This document shows, piece by piece, positions 1 to 12,127 of a stretch of 64,000 nt of DNA. This DNA is from Notolepis coatsorum. Lineage: Eukaryota > Chordata > Actinopteri > Aulopiformes > Paralepididae. Position numbers and translations under genes: made by a program. Location of the stretch: the NCBI GenBank assembly GCA_963971535.1, contig OZ020592.1, positions 59,345,060 to 59,409,059 on the forward strand, in the 5' to 3' direction. Position 1 is the stretch's first letter, and each line of letters opens with the position of its first letter. A model generated the notes under the pieces. It ran no database searches, had not been told where the DNA came from, and worked only from the letters and a program-made list of their open reading frames with translations.

Positions 1-531
1 ATGCAGCTCTCTTTTTCTACTTTATAAAGATTAGGTAACAGTTTGGGGTGGGAATCACCAGAGGCCCCATGATACGATATCACATTTTCACCTCAAAATG
101 GGATTGTCAAGCTAAAATTATTATTATTATTATTATAAAAATATCTATACTTGGTGTCAGTGTATCGATATAATATCGGCACGCAAAATATTGCGCTACT
201 ATGCTGTATTGACCCTCCCCCACCCATAGTAATGGTTGTGGTGTACTCAAGTCACTAAACTTTGAATCCAACTGTACCAGGACAGAGTAATGATCAACCA
301 TCTTGTGTTAATTTAATGTTAGCTTAACGTTAAGTTAATCCAATGTTAAAGGTGCACAATGTAGTTTCAGGGGAGGGGTATTTGCAATTACAATTAGTTT
401 AGAAAACATTTGCTATATGTAATTCTTAGAATTGTTCAATTTTATGTTATCATAAATCAAAACAAAATCGTTTTTTGAGCCAGACATAAGCCTAGAAGTT
501 ACTACTTCCAACAGAAAATGTTTGTAAATAA
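1..531. other. AT-rich sequence, no gene seen
   Basis: I see no coding region or recognisable element here. There is a short ATT/TTA microsatellite near 117-137. Composition is ordinary for an intergenic teleost stretch. Confidence 0.5.
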
Positions 532-632
532 GATCAGTGAAACAGTAACTTTCCAGGTAGCTTAGCTTCACACAAGATCAGTGAAACAGTAACTTTCCAG
601 GTAGCTTAGCTTCAAACAAGATCAGTGAAACG
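532..632. repeat. 44-bp tandem repeat, about 2.3 copies
   Basis: The motif GATCAGTGAAAC recurs at 532, 576 and 620, giving a 44-bp period, with the phrase TTTCCAGGTAGCTTAGCTTC in each unit. The same unit forms another short array at 12567-12682 in the same orientation. The MITE at 633 begins directly after the last partial unit. Confidence 0.8.
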
Positions 633-1626
633 AAGGTTATCCTATAACCCTAGTTATTTGAATATAGCGAGCACTCTATTGGAACTGTCCCTTTAATCAT
701 ATGCTATCGGGGGAGCTCCAGTAGCTCACCACGTACCGCGAGCGCTATTTCAGCGCCGTGGACAACCGTGCTCGTCACGGATCTGGGGCTTAGCGAGTTC
801 GAATCCCGACTGCAGCCGTGCCTTTCCCAGAGTGTCTTCCCCCCCATCTGAACCCTTTCAGCCTGTTTCTGTCGGTCATCCTTGACCAGTATAAATGTGA
901 TAAACACATAAAAGAGCCAGGGGAATGGCCAAAGTTAAAAAAAAAAAATAAAATAAAAATCATATGCTATCTCCGGTGGAGATTCTCCCGACGTCCCAAA
1001 CGCAGCGAATCTTCCCCAGTCTCCAAATGAGAGTCTAACTGGTGCGTGGTTTTTGACTAATATTAAAGGAGCTCCCGTCTTATACGGAGCTACTGAGCAA
1101 TTTTGATCCCGTAGTTAGACTGGCTGACGCGCCGTTATACTCCTGGTCTCATACCAAAACAGTCCTTTGTCCCAATGATACGTGCAGGCAGCTTTTTTTT
1201 TTTCCCCTCACCGTCAAACAGGATGTCTTCATAAACTGATAAATAATAATGAACACAATAACTAATTAGATACAAACATTTCGACCTGAGACCTGCGTTG
1301 TGCGTGCGGTCAAAAACCATTGCCCTTTTCCGGGTCAAAACTCCTCCTACAGGTGTACCTGACGCTTAAATAAAAGAAGCGCCACCCCCTGGTCACATAA
1401 ATCCACTGCACATTAAGTCCATTTTGGCCGTTACACAGTTCAACCACATGCACGCTCCTCACCTGCCTGGCCACGCCCACATCCGCTCATACATAAGCGG
1501 GGCCATGGCCATACTACCAGCTCCTTCCCCAGTCTTTCACCGCCGAAACGGAAGACCGTGGGGTCCTCAGTGAGTCAGAGCAGAGTGCTCGCTATACTCA
1601 AATAACTAGGGTTATAGGATAACCTT
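633..1626. mobile_element. MITE-like DNA element with about 45-bp inverted ends
   Basis: The left end starts AAGGTTATCCTATAACCCTA and the right end is its reverse complement over about 45 bp with one visible difference. No transposase is present. A tRNA-derived SINE (709-957) has inserted into it. No clear target duplication is visible, so the superfamily is not assigned. Internal pieces (1135-1440) occur again in inverted orientation at 2405-2750, and another part recurs as a fragment at 12361-12540. Confidence 0.7.
709..957 (+). mobile_element. tRNA-derived SINE with 14-bp target duplication
   Basis: The element has a tRNA-like head with an A-box-like AGTAGCTCACCACG and a B-box-like GAGTTCGAATCCC, then a short body and an A-rich tail. 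It is bracketed by a perfect 14-bp duplication, AATCATATGCTATC, at 695-708 and 958-971. Transcription by RNA polymerase III from internal boxes is the family norm; mobilisation would depend on a LINE. Confidence 0.85.
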
Positions 1627-1638
1627 AGTTATTACATG

Positions 1639-2130
1639 GTGTGGGCGGCTAGGTGGTGTAGTGGGTCAAGGCACTCGCCACCACTGTGGAGACGCTAGGA
1701 TTCGCGTGTTCGAATCCAGCTCTCCACATTGTTTTCAGTTTAGCTGGTCGTCCGCAGTAATACACATTGGCCGTATTACGGGGAGGGAAAACTGAAGGGT
1801 GGGGATCGAACGTTGTGAACAAGCGACTCCTACAAGTCGGTTGGTGCGCCTGCGCAGTAGAATCAGGAAGTGTCGGGGGCAGCGTGAGCCTCCCACGCGT
1901 TACTCCTCGACACTGAGAGATCGAGCTGCGCAGGTGAAAAGATGCGACTGCTGTTACCTCAAGTACCGGAGGGGACTTGTGCTATGTATGACTTAGTCCA
2001 CATTGCAGCCGGCTTGTGGGAGGCAAGAAACAGCGTTCGTGACAGGGCAGGGTTAAATTGGATGATACGAAATTGGGATGGGAGGAAATATAGAAAAATG
2101 GGAGAAAAAGTGGATCAAAAAAAAAGGTCC
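1639..2130 (+). mobile_element. Long tRNA-derived SINE, about 490 bp (family A)
   Basis: A tRNA-like head carries an A-box-like GGTGGTGTAGTGGG and a B-box-like GTTCGAATCC. A roughly 400-bp body follows, ending in an A-rich tail near 2120-2130. The body matches closely, by eye, the reverse-strand copy at 61342-61819, and the heads at 23013 and 46500 belong to the same or a related family. No clear flanking duplication is seen for this copy. Confidence 0.8.
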
Positions 2131-2404
2131 GATATTACTCGATAACGGACCTCTGCCGAACAATAATGGCCGCTGTGCGCAGCTGGACCAATCAAGCCCA
2201 CTACACACACTGTATCAGTGCTGCTCAGCATATGCACAGCTGCACTCAGTCATGCAATCAGACCACAGACCTGCCGGCTGCCGATAATAATAATCACTTT
2301 ATTTGGGCTGACAGAGCCACAGAACAACTGCGTCTGCATTTGATCTCGTCTTGTTGATGAATTATGTATATTGTTAGTAAGTTAGCCATGTAATAAGCGG
2401 GATA
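2131..2404. other. Unassigned sequence with a LINE-tail-like ATAATAATAAT stretch
   Basis: No gene is visible. At 2283-2310 ATAATAATAATCACTTTATTTG resembles, in reverse, the 3' tails of teleost L2-like LINEs that end in short ATT repeats. The match is short. Confidence 0.3.
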
Positions 2405-2750
2405 ATGTATAGCCTATGTAACGGCCAAAATGGATTTAATGTGCAGTGGATTTATGTGACCAGGGGGTGGCGCTTCTTTTATTTAAGTGTCAGGTACACC
2501 TGTATGAGGAGGAGTTTTGTCCCGGAAAGGGCAATGGTTTTTGACCGCACGCACGCACGCACGAACACGCCACAGGGCGAAATGTTTGTAGGCAATTAGG
2601 TATTGTATTCATTATTATTTAATCAGTTTAAGGAACAAAAGCAAAGATATTCTGTTTGCACGGTGAAGCAAATAAATATCATTTTCCAAGTAAAGCTGCC
2701 TGCATTGTATCATTGGGACAAGGACTGTTTGGTATCAGATCAGACATTTA
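2405..2750. repeat. Inverted copy of the inside of the 633-1626 MITE
   Basis: This stretch reads as the reverse complement of about 1135-1440. Shared landmarks include GGTGGCGCTTCTTTTATTTA, GGGCAATGGTTTTTGACCGC and CATTGGGACAAGGACTGTTT. The copies differ by several indels. Together they form a long interrupted inverted repeat around the SINE at 1639-2130. Confidence 0.7.
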
Positions 2751-2939
2751 GAACGGCGCATCAGCCAAGTCCATCTACGGGATCCACTCGCTCCACTAGT
2801 GAGGACTGGTCTCGCCCTCTGCTGGCGCGTGTGTGCACTACAACCACTGTTAGCTACCGGCTACTACTGAAGCTGTGTAATGTGAGGAATAGCGATGCAG
2901 GCCTGATCACTTCAGACAGCCGACTGCCTCTTCTTTAGC

Positions 2940-3494
2940 AGGACGGTGTTACCAGAGATGCAGTGGCGTCGGCAGCAAAACCCCGTTTTATGCGGCCTGC
3001 TGCCGCCTTGAGCTCGGGCTAAAAAACATGCAAACTCGCACCCCTTGCGCCGGGAGGCCAGCCCACTTTCTTCTTGAAAGGCGGGGGCCAACGTCCAGTG
3101 CGGCTGGCAGAGGGCATCCCTCCTCAGAGACTTGGGACTCGAACCCTAGACTCGGAATCTGGGCTCCCAGGAAAACAAAGCCTCTGTTTTCGTGGGGCGT
3201 CAAACAAGAACCCCTCGTCCCCTCCATACACCCGCGATGGAGAGGCAACGGAGGAATCCTCGCTTGGAGCCGGCTGTTCTGCGGGGCCGCAAGCCTGCGC
3301 AGCCGACCACGCACAACTGACACATCTGCGGCCCGCGTCGCAAGACACCACCCGCCCAGAGAGACCGTCGGCCAGCTGACTGCCTCTCGCGGCAATAGTA
3401 TCCAGCTGCACAGCCGGAGTGCAACGCTGGCGGGGGAACTGCCCAGCGACGCGCACTCCCCAAATGTGAAGCGCCGGTGGGGGTCAGAATAATC
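2940..3494. other. GC-rich block with overlapping open frames, function unknown
   Basis: The block is clearly GC-richer than its flanks and has open frames of 154 and 175 codons on opposite strands over the same bases. Long overlapping frames on both strands are expected by chance in GC-rich DNA. I recognise no protein family and no splice pattern, and the ends of the block coincide with no known element. It may be an old repeat. Confidence 0.4.
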
Positions 3495-5187
3495 CTCTAG
3501 ACCAGGGGTAGGCAACCCTAGGCACGCATGCCTGCATAGGCACGCAGGGGCATTTTCATAGGCACAGGGGGCAGCATAAAGAAATATATATATTATACTT
3601 TTTTATTTTATTTTTATTTTTATTTTTTAAATATTATAGTAAAATATTTTGCACTGTTCTTTTTCACATTTATCTTGTTGAAATCCTCCCACAGGTTATT
3701 TTTACTACCACATATTTAATTGAGACCCTTTATTTGTTTATTATTTCAATTTAGCTGGAAATACATTGCTACATCATTCAGTAACATTTGCAGAGCCTTA
3801 TAACAAAAACATTATTACGGTCACACGCCCAAAACCCTAAGCCACTACCCTATCCTTAACTCCCACCCCCCACTCTCCGCCCTCCCTCCCATCCCCCAAA
3901 TTCCCTCCCCCGAGGGTGCTTCCTGAAGCTCACTGACTTTCGACATAAATGAACATTGTATCAACAAATGTGCTTTGTTTGTATTAATTTAGGGTTGTGC
4001 CATTATTATTATGCAAAGATAATAATTGTGATTAATTCTGTAATGAGTTGTGTGTTTCTAGCATCCTTGACACCCAAGGACAACGATGGAAATAAGTCAA
4101 GAGGCTTTTACGTTACTATCCTTGACAGCAATGTATGCTGGATTAATGATCTGTATATGTTGTGGAGTCTAAATAAAAACCTGAAACCTGAACCATTGTG
4201 ACCAGTGGGATTAATCAACAAATTGTATTATTTATTTTTCTATTTCATTGAACATTGCACATGTTAAAAGCAATTTTTTTCTCAAAATGTGAGTATTACC
4301 AAGTCAACTTGTGTTCTTAAAACAATGACAATAAACATAGTTTTATTAGGTTGAAATAATGTGGTTGTGTACTTATTTTTCTGTTAACTTATTATGGTTT
4401 GAAAACTGAAAACCTTAATGCACAGTAACTGAACTCAATTTTTTTTTTTTTTTTTTTGATATTTTTGTACAAATCTTTCCATTATTCACAGTGTATCTTT
4501 TCACAGCATAGTATCCAACATCCAAGATTCGCCTTTTTCGTTTTTGTAGCAACATACAAAACATGTAAGAGACTCATACAAACACATTAATAACTGACAT
4601 GGAAATAAAAAAAAACACGTACAAAAAAAAACATACTATACATTGTGCATATACATCCCTGTTATATATATATATATATATATACGTCATACGTTACATG
4701 TAGGCCGATCTACCTGCGGGCAGGTATGTGCTGCATCTTTTCTTTCCCTTTTTTTTTCTTTTCCTTTTTTACTTTTTTCCACGTTTCAGCTACGTATGTG
4801 TGTGTCTCCTATATACTTGTGTATCCCCCTATGTGTCAGTGAAAGCCTATATCTCAACTATGTGTATATGTAGGTGTATGTATGTCTATTTCCTATACAT
4901 GAGTATGTGCATGTATGTGTGCCCCTGACGTGTATACCTTATCCTTGTGTATATGAGTGCGTGTAAACCTATTATGTACACATATGAATATGTGTATCCT
5001 AGATACTTGTATGTGGCTATATCTGCGCACATGTGAGTGTGATAGAGACATTGACCATTCCATAGACACCCCATCCGGACATAAAATATATGTACATATA
5101 TACATAATATATCACAGAGCACAAGTATCATCAGATCAAATCCCCTTTTTCATATTCATCCTTGATAATATTGTATTCCCATCTTAA

Positions 5188-8100
5188 TCATTTGTCCTCA
5201 GGTCGTTCAGTCAGGTGTAGAAAACTGTCCCATATCTCAGCGAAAATATCCTCTCTCCCTGCGACTCTATACGTCACCCTTTCATATGATGCTGTCCGAA
5301 ACATTAGTTCCATCCATTCTTTAAAAGTAATATCAACAGGTGATTTCCAATGTCGTAATGCAATTCTACATCCTGATATCATGGCCATTCTATACCACAT
5401 TCCCCGGTATTTAGGCAGCTTAATCCCTTTCGGTACTATACCCAAAACACATGCCATTGGGGCGTTATTTATCTTCACATTCAGGACCTTACTTAGGAAT
5501 ATCACAATTTGATCCCACATTTTCCGGACCTTCTCACATTCGTACAACATGTGCAGTAAAGTGCCTGTCTCCTTCTCACATCTCCAGCAGATGTCACTGT
5601 CCCTTAATTTCAGTCTGGCCAGTTTACTGGGCGTCCAATAGCTTCTGTTCAGTACTTTGTAAAAAATAAGTTGTGATTGCGCCTCCCTAGAGAATTTACT
5701 CCATTTGGATACCAGTTTCTCCCACATTTCCTCAGTAATCTCCTCGTGTACATCGTTCTCCCAGCTCAATCTCAAACCCGCCAATTTGGGTGCATTGTAT
5801 TCTCTTATAACATCATAAAATCTTGACGCACCGCCTTTCCTGCGCCATCCTTTATAGAATATTTCTTGAATTGCAGTAATTGGGCCGCACTTTGGTCCTC
5901 CTATTGATGACGATATACAATGTCTAATCTGTAGGAATTTATAAAAGTTTTTATTATCTATATCAAAATCCTCCTTAATATCCTCAAAAGGCAAAACCCC
6001 ATCCTCCCCGGCTATATCACCCAGTACATGTATCCCCCTTTTAACCCAATCGTCCCATATGACTGATTTCTTCCCAATCTTTAGTTTCTTATTATACCAT
6101 ATAGAGGCTCTCGTAGTTAAGTATGGGCTATCACCAGTCATTTTGTGCGATTGATTCCAAGTTTCCCTGATAAATGCCATCAAAGGGTTTTTAAGAGGTG
6201 TAGGTCTGTCTGATTGTGTCAGGAAGGATTCCAGAGATGAGGGATATATCATTTCCTCCTCCATCCTGACCCCGAGGACGACCTAGATAGATCCTGACCC
6301 AAGCAGGTGCCTCCTCAGACGAGTGATTCAGTTTGGAGAGCTGGGAGAGCGAGAATGCATAGTGATACCAGTCTAGTTTAGGCAGGGATAAACCGCCATT
6401 TTCCTTTGCTGCATACATTTTGGTCCGTCCAAACAGCGGCCTTTTGCCCCCCCACAGATATACATTAATGACTTTGTCATACTGTTTGAGTAACTGGGTC
6501 GGGAGAGTCAGCGGCAACATATATAGGATATAGTTTAATTTGGGAGCTAATATCATTTTCACTAGGTTTATCTTTCCCAGGAGGGACATATTCATTTTGG
6601 CCCAATTCTGGGTCAGAGCACTAATGTGTTCGATTATAGGGGCAATATTGGCTTGCATCAACTCTTTCAGACCTGGGATCAGCTTTATTCCTAGGTATAT
6701 CAATCCTGACGGCATCCATCTGTATGATATCAGGGGGACAGCATTTAGAGAGAGGCATTGCTTCTGACTTGCTCCAGTTGATTGTGTATCCAGATATTTC
6801 GGAGAAGGACTCGATAACATTTCCAATGATCCCAACTGCTGTTCGAGGATTGCTGGATACCAATAAGATATCGTCCGCATATACAAATAATTTATGTTCT
6901 ACCTGCCCCGCTATTATCCCTTTGATGTCCTGATTATTCCTCAGTGCGATAGCAAGTGGTTCGAGGAAAAGCGCAAACATTTGGGGAGAAAGCGGGGAAC
7001 CTTGCCTCGTCCCCCGCCCTAGGTTAAAGGGCGAGGACACGATCCCGTTGGTCAATACTGATGCCATCGGATTTGTGTATAACAGTTTTACCCACCCAGT
7101 AAACGATGGACCAAACCCGAAGCGCTCTAGCGTGTGAAATAAGAATGCAAATTCCACCTTATCAAAGGCCTTTTCGGCATCCAATGAGAAGGCCACTGTA
7201 GGTTCTATATCATTCCTTACCTTCCACATTATGTGTAGGAGTCTGCGGATATTATCAGCTGAGTTTCTCCCCTTCACAAAGCCCACTTGATCTGAATGCA
7301 CCAAAGTTGGTAGTACATCTTCTATTCTATTCGCAAGTATCTTTGCCAATACTTTTTCTTCCAAGTTGCTCAGGGATATAGGTCTATAGCTTCCACAGCA
7401 TTGAGGGTCTTTGCCCTTTTTCTGTAGTAATGTAATAGTGGCAGATCTCAGGCTAGTGGGCAATCCCCCCTTTATCAGTGAGTCCTCATATACTTTTAAT
7501 AATCTCGGAGCGATTATATCACTGAATTGTTTGTAGAAATCGGGAGTAAACCCGTCGTCTCCTGGTGCTTTACCCAATTTAAGGCTGTTGATTGCCGCGT
7601 GTATTTCTTCTATCGAGACCCCCCCCTCCATTGATTTTACCTGTTGTTTCGATAATGACGGTAATTTGATTTTGTCGAAGAACGCGTCCATTTTTAGCTG
7701 ATCCACCGCCTTCTGTGGGGTATATAAGTCCTGGTAGAAGCACCTGAAGACATTATTAATTTCCTTTTTGTCTGTAATAATCTTGTCATCTTTATTACGA
7801 ATCGAGGATATAATATTCTGATTATGCATTTGTTTGACCCGATTCGCTAATATTTTACCCGCTCTCTCCCCTTGTTCATAATATTTTTGGTTGGTCCTAA
7901 ATAACGCATATTCAGCCTTCTTTTGATATATGTTGTTCAATTCGTATTTGGATTTGCTTAGGTTCCTCCACGTTTCTGGGTCTGGTCTTTGGCTGTGCTG
8001 TTTCGAAAGTATTTTAATTTCCTCATCTAACATTGTCATTTTTTGTTTCTCCGCCCTTTTTAGTATCGCACCGTATTGTATGAGTCGTCCTCTCATGTAA

Positions 8101-8971
8101 GCTTTACATGTGTCCCACATTATGCCACTATCATCTATTGACCCTTCATTAAGTTCCCAAAATTCCTTAAATATAGTTCTAATGTATGTACACGATCCTT
8201 CATCATTTAACATTAGGTTATTGAATCGCCATCTCCGAGATCGTTGCCCTTCTTCCATGGATGTGATCACTAAATCAACCGGAGCATGGTCAGATATTAC
8301 AATGTTCCCTATCCCAGTACTTGCAATCTGTTCTACAAGTGCGCTAGAGATCAGGAAATAATCTATTCTAGAGTATGAGGAATGTGGGTGAGAGTAAAAC
8401 GTGTAGTCTCTTTCTTGTGGGTTCATAACCCTCCAAACATCCACTAGACCCAATTCCTCTATCAGAACACCAACCGCCAGTCTCCCTGTGTTGTCAGCGG
8501 TTTTGGGTTGGTATGATCTGTCTATCAAGGTGTTTCCAACCAAGTTGAAGTCCCCCCCTATGATTACGTTGCTATTCCCTATTTTCCTGATCACCTCACA
8601 TACCTCATGGAAAAAGTCTGAGGACGACCCGTTGGGCGCATATATATTAGCTAAAGTAGTCCTCTGTCCCTCTAACTCAGCATCCAGTATAACCCATCTT
8701 CCCTCATCATGTGAGAAACTATTGTGTACCTTTAGGTCTAAGTTTTTTCTCACCAATATTGCCACCCCCTCTTCCTAGAAGAGAACGTGCTATAGTATAT
8801 TTGTCCCACCCAATCCCTTTTAAGCTTGGCCGACTCTTCTTCATCCAGGTGTGATTCCTGAATTAGTGCAATATCTGCCTTTTTTTGTTTCAAGAACGTC
8901 AATATCTTCTTTCTCTTAATGGGATGATGACATCCGTCTATATTCCACGATATTATTTTAATCAGCCCCAT
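5188..8971 (-). pseudogene. L1 ORF2: endonuclease-reverse transcriptase, three frameshifts
   Basis: This is the LINE polyprotein that nicks target DNA and copies the element's RNA into it. From the N-terminus the apurinic-type endonuclease shows SWNIDG, QESH, NIYAPNG, GGDFN, RIDYF and SDHAPVDL. The reverse transcriptase shows GDDGFTPDFYKQF, SLDAEKAFDKVEF, RGTRQGSPLSPQMF and the catalytic FVYADDILL. A C-terminal region has a Cys-rich CWRC...H...C pattern. Single-base shifts break the frame near 8770 (a G run), 6735 (a C run) and 6265. The combined length of about 1,260 codons is normal for L1 ORF2. The start was chosen at MGLIKIISWN, just before the first endonuclease motif. It could belong to the L1 or Tx1 clade. 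Confidence 0.9.
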
Positions 8972-9641
8972 ATTTCTCGTAGTGCATCTCCCCTGTGCAA
9001 TCCATGACGTAGTCTAGTGCCTGAGAGTGTGAAGATATATATACAGTAGTATAGCATACAATGAAATAAAAAAGAACATATATAAACATAAATACACTTC
9101 CCCCCCCCACATTTACCCAAGCTACGTTCGATATGACCCCAGATAGAACAGTCGTACCGAGGGTGAAATCGATACTCACCCATGCACCTTGGTCCCCCTC
9201 GACTAACAGAGGAGTGCATACAGCACGAGGCAGATTGCCCAAAACTGTGCCCCTATTATCTTGTAAACCCTGACGTAACGTATGGCTCACACTGTAATCT
9301 ATATACAGTGCGATCAATTCAACTGAACTTGACAAAACGGTAACGTTTCCAAGCATTAACATTTGTATATCTTTCAGATATATCTTGGTACATTGTAACT
9401 TCTATGACATAGCCATGATGGCCTGTGGTTCATTTCGTTATATTTTTCCTGTATCCATCTGGGATATTTCCCCTCCCATACTTTTATTATATTCTTCTAA
9501 CCATTGCCCTCTATTTTCATTTCACTTTTTTTTTTTTTTTTTTTTTTTTTTCTATATACATATTGACATTTTTTGATGTTATTTACTCTATGACGATGCC
9601 CCCGTGACTTATCTGTATTCATGCGCTTCATGAACTTTATC

Positions 9642-10676
9642 TCAATTGTCCGCCTCCGACTGTCCCCGTCTGAATCCCTGTAGTTTCTCCCGGTATCCGA
9701 GATGACCATTGCCCTGCTGTGTGGGGCGCTCAGTCCCCGTCGTCTGCATGTCGTCCCCCGGTCCCCGTTTTCCTCCCATCGTCTGCCAGGTAGACAGCCG
9801 CATTATCTCCTCTCGGTCCGGGTCGGTAGTCGGGTTCACCACGGTGATCTTGAATCCACGCTTTGCCATATCCGCCGTCGCCTCCGCCGCGCTCTGGTAC
9901 AGGCGGGTGCCATCTTCGTAAAATACCCTCATCTTCGCTGGATACGGTGTCTGGAACTTGAGATTCTTCTCCTTCATTATTCTCTTGGCCTCTGCATATT
10001 CTCCTCGCTTCTTCAGTATTTCGGTGGGGAAGTCATGGTCGACATAGAAGCGATCGTTGCCACATGAGACGTTCTTCTTCTGCCATGTTCGGCGTATTAT
10101 CTCTTCCTTCATTTTGTAACTCCCAAACTTAACCACGATTGACCGTGGCTTCAGCTGTGGGTTGTTAGGCCTCGGGGCCAGTGCCCGGTGTGCTCTTTCG
10201 ATACGAAGGTCCATGTCATGAGGCAGACCGAGGGCATCTTTAAACAAGGCGTCTAGAAATCCATGCATGTCTTTCCCCTCTTTTTCCTTCGGGATACCAT
10301 ACACCCGCAGGTTCTCTCTCCTCGTCCTGCCCTCCTGGTCGAGTAGTTTAGCCTCCACGTCGGCCTGCCTCTGCATTAGCTTTTTTATTAGAGCCGTCGC
10401 CGCATCAAGCACATTTTCATTTTCTCCGATTCTCCCCTCAGTTTCATCGAGCCTGTCGTTCATTTTGTTCATGTCATTTCTTATCTCCCGAAATTGACGC
10501 TCATTGTCTTTTCTGAAGTCTTTGAGCTCGTTGTATATGTTCAACAGCGTGGCTTCTTGTTCACAGTCATCGTCGCCATCTTTTCCTCCCGTTACTTCGT
10601 CATTCTCTGCCATTCCGTCGTCCTTTTCAGTTGGAATCGTGTGCGCCATACGTCTCGTGATAGCCCCTTTTTTCAT
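9642..10676 (-). CDS. L1 ORF1 protein (RNA-binding chaperone), intact frame
   Basis: The 344-codon frame resembles L1 ORF1p (Transposase_22 family), which trimerises through a coiled coil and coats L1 RNA. Residues about 45-125 are highly charged with heptad character, fitting the coiled coil. The motif RRENLRVYGIPKE near residue 137 is the hallmark of the RRM-like domain. A C-terminal domain with PTEILKKRGEYAEAKRIM and PAKMRVFYEDGTRLY follows. No stop interrupts the frame, whereas ORF2 of the same copy is broken. It starts either at the first Met or at MAHTIPTEKD nine residues later. Confidence 0.85.
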   Translation of the reverse strand: MKKGAITRRMAHTIPTEKDDGMAENDEVTGGKDGDDDCEQEATLLNIYNELKDFRKDNERQFREIRNDMNKMNDRLDETEGRIGENENVLDAATALIKKLMQRQADVEAKLLDQEGRTRRENLRVYGIPKEKEGKDMHGFLDALFKDALGLPHDMDLRIERAHRALAPRPNNPQLKPRSIVVKFGSYKMKEEIIRRTWQKKNVSCGNDRFYVDHDFPTEILKKRGEYAEAKRIMKEKNLKFQTPYPAKMRVFYEDGTRLYQSAAEATADMAKRGFKITVVNPTTDPDREEIMRLSTWQTMGGKRGPGDDMQTTGTERPTQQGNGHLGYREKLQGFRRGQSEADN

Positions 10677-11167
10677 CCCTATTAAATATGTACCCTGGTG
10701 TTGTTAATAAATGTTTTCCGGGGCTAAGTCATTTTGCTGTCGGGGAGCTCGCGAGTTAAGCAGCCATGTTCTTCTGCGGTCAAACCGGAAGTCTGAACTC
10801 AATATTTTTAAGTTCTGGTAACTTATTTATTTTTATTTTTTTACAGTGTAGTCTTGCGATCAATCAAAACTTATTTACACGATATACCTCACATTCACCC
10901 TCCATTCACATCCTGGTGTTCTCCTGGTGTTCTCCATTAGGCCTGTAGGTGGAGCTATGACAGCACACATGTGCTGATGGTGTGTGATGTGTCCAAAAAT
11001 GAATGGGCAAATGTGAGTGAAATGGTCGCACTGTATGCAGCTGTTTGTCTGCATTGCATTCTCCCCCCCCCCCCCCCCCAACTCAGATTTAGGGTTGATA
11101 CAACCATCATAATAATATTGTTAATAATAACAATAACAATAATGATGTAATAATGTAAAAATTATCA

Positions 11168-12127
11168 TTAACACTTTAATCGCCATGGGTTAAATTCATA
11201 ATTTACCATCCCTCGCCAGCTCTATTTGTCTATGGAGAAGTTCCCCTTCTTTGCAGGGCTATAACTTTTTAAATTCTATTGCTACATTGCCATTATTATG
11301 GCCCATTCAATGTCCTATATGTATTGTTCAGGGTGTAGCAACGTTAAACTTTTTCATTCACATATTCATACTAAAATATGGTCTAAAGTATAAGTATGTT
11401 TTTATCGTTTTCTGCAGCTTTCTTCAGAACGTGATTTATAGCCCTAAATGCATTATATTGATGATCAAATACAGTTTGGTAGGAATCTGTGCGAGATGAA
11501 AAATTTCAACTGGACGTACTTCTAGAATGATCTACGTATGATCTGATGATGACCGGATGGGCGGGGGATCGTTTATAATTCCGTGGGCAGCGTTAGATGA
11601 TTCATCCAGAGTGGGTCATATGTTCATCATAGCAGTTTATATGGAATACGTTAGAAAATAACGCTGAATCTTACCGTATGTTCCTCGCGCCGTTGGACGA
11701 TCAGCGTGGAGTAGACCGTTTTCGATTATGGGATGTTGATCCTGATGAACCATTTCCAGGTTGTATAATACTATATACGTCCAAATAACGTTGTTTATTG
11801 AGTTAGGGCGAGCGATTGATCATCCAGTGTGTTGAGATGGAGTCCGGCTACCGATCGCGAGTGCCCGGATCACATATGGATGAGCACTTCCTGTTTGGCG
11901 CGCCCCTCCCTCTTGGCCGATCTGCCGATCGGCCACCAGATGGCGCTCTCGAACCGTTAGACAGTTGAGTGGAGCTCACCAGTACATCTCAGGGCTCCAG
12001 AAAGGAAATATGATTTCGATGACAGATTTTTGAAATATTGACATCAAAGACGAGTTACGGCGTCTTCGGCAGAATGAGCATGGCTAGGAATGACGTCTTA
12101 ACTCGTCCCCGGCGATCATAGTGTTAA
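11168..12127. mobile_element. Non-autonomous TTAA element (piggyBac-like), copy C
   Basis: The ends read TTAACACTTTAATCGCC and GGCGATCATAGTGTTAA, inverted repeats that include the TTAA target typical of piggyBac. No transposase frame is present. Internal sequence such as CTTCTTTGCAGGGCTATAAC matches the copies at 17487-18416 and 19484-20434. It sits inside the hAT element at 3503-12241. Confidence 0.75.

Larger units (their letters stand above)
4440..10792 (-). mobile_element. Near full-length L1-type LINE with 11-bp target duplication
   Basis: On the - strand the element has a 5' region, ORF1 (9642-10676), a spacer of about 670 bp, ORF2 (5188-8971), a 3' UTR rich in TATGTG repeats, and a poly(A) tail seen as poly(T) at 4440-4457. 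A perfect 11-bp duplication, CTGAACTCAAT, flanks it at 4429-4439 and 10793-10803. That duplication supports insertion by target-primed reverse transcription. The spacer contains an internal poly(T) run on the + strand near 9526-9551. ORF2 carries three frameshifts, so this copy is probably dead. Confidence 0.9.

Noticed and set aside
1639..1720. Possible functional tRNA gene (A and B boxes)
   Set aside because: The rest does not fold as a tRNA and is followed by the shared SINE body and A-tail; other SINE heads here are the same.
2988..3515. 175-codon frame on the - strand
   Set aside because: Overlaps a 154-codon frame on the other strand in GC-rich DNA; no family recognised.
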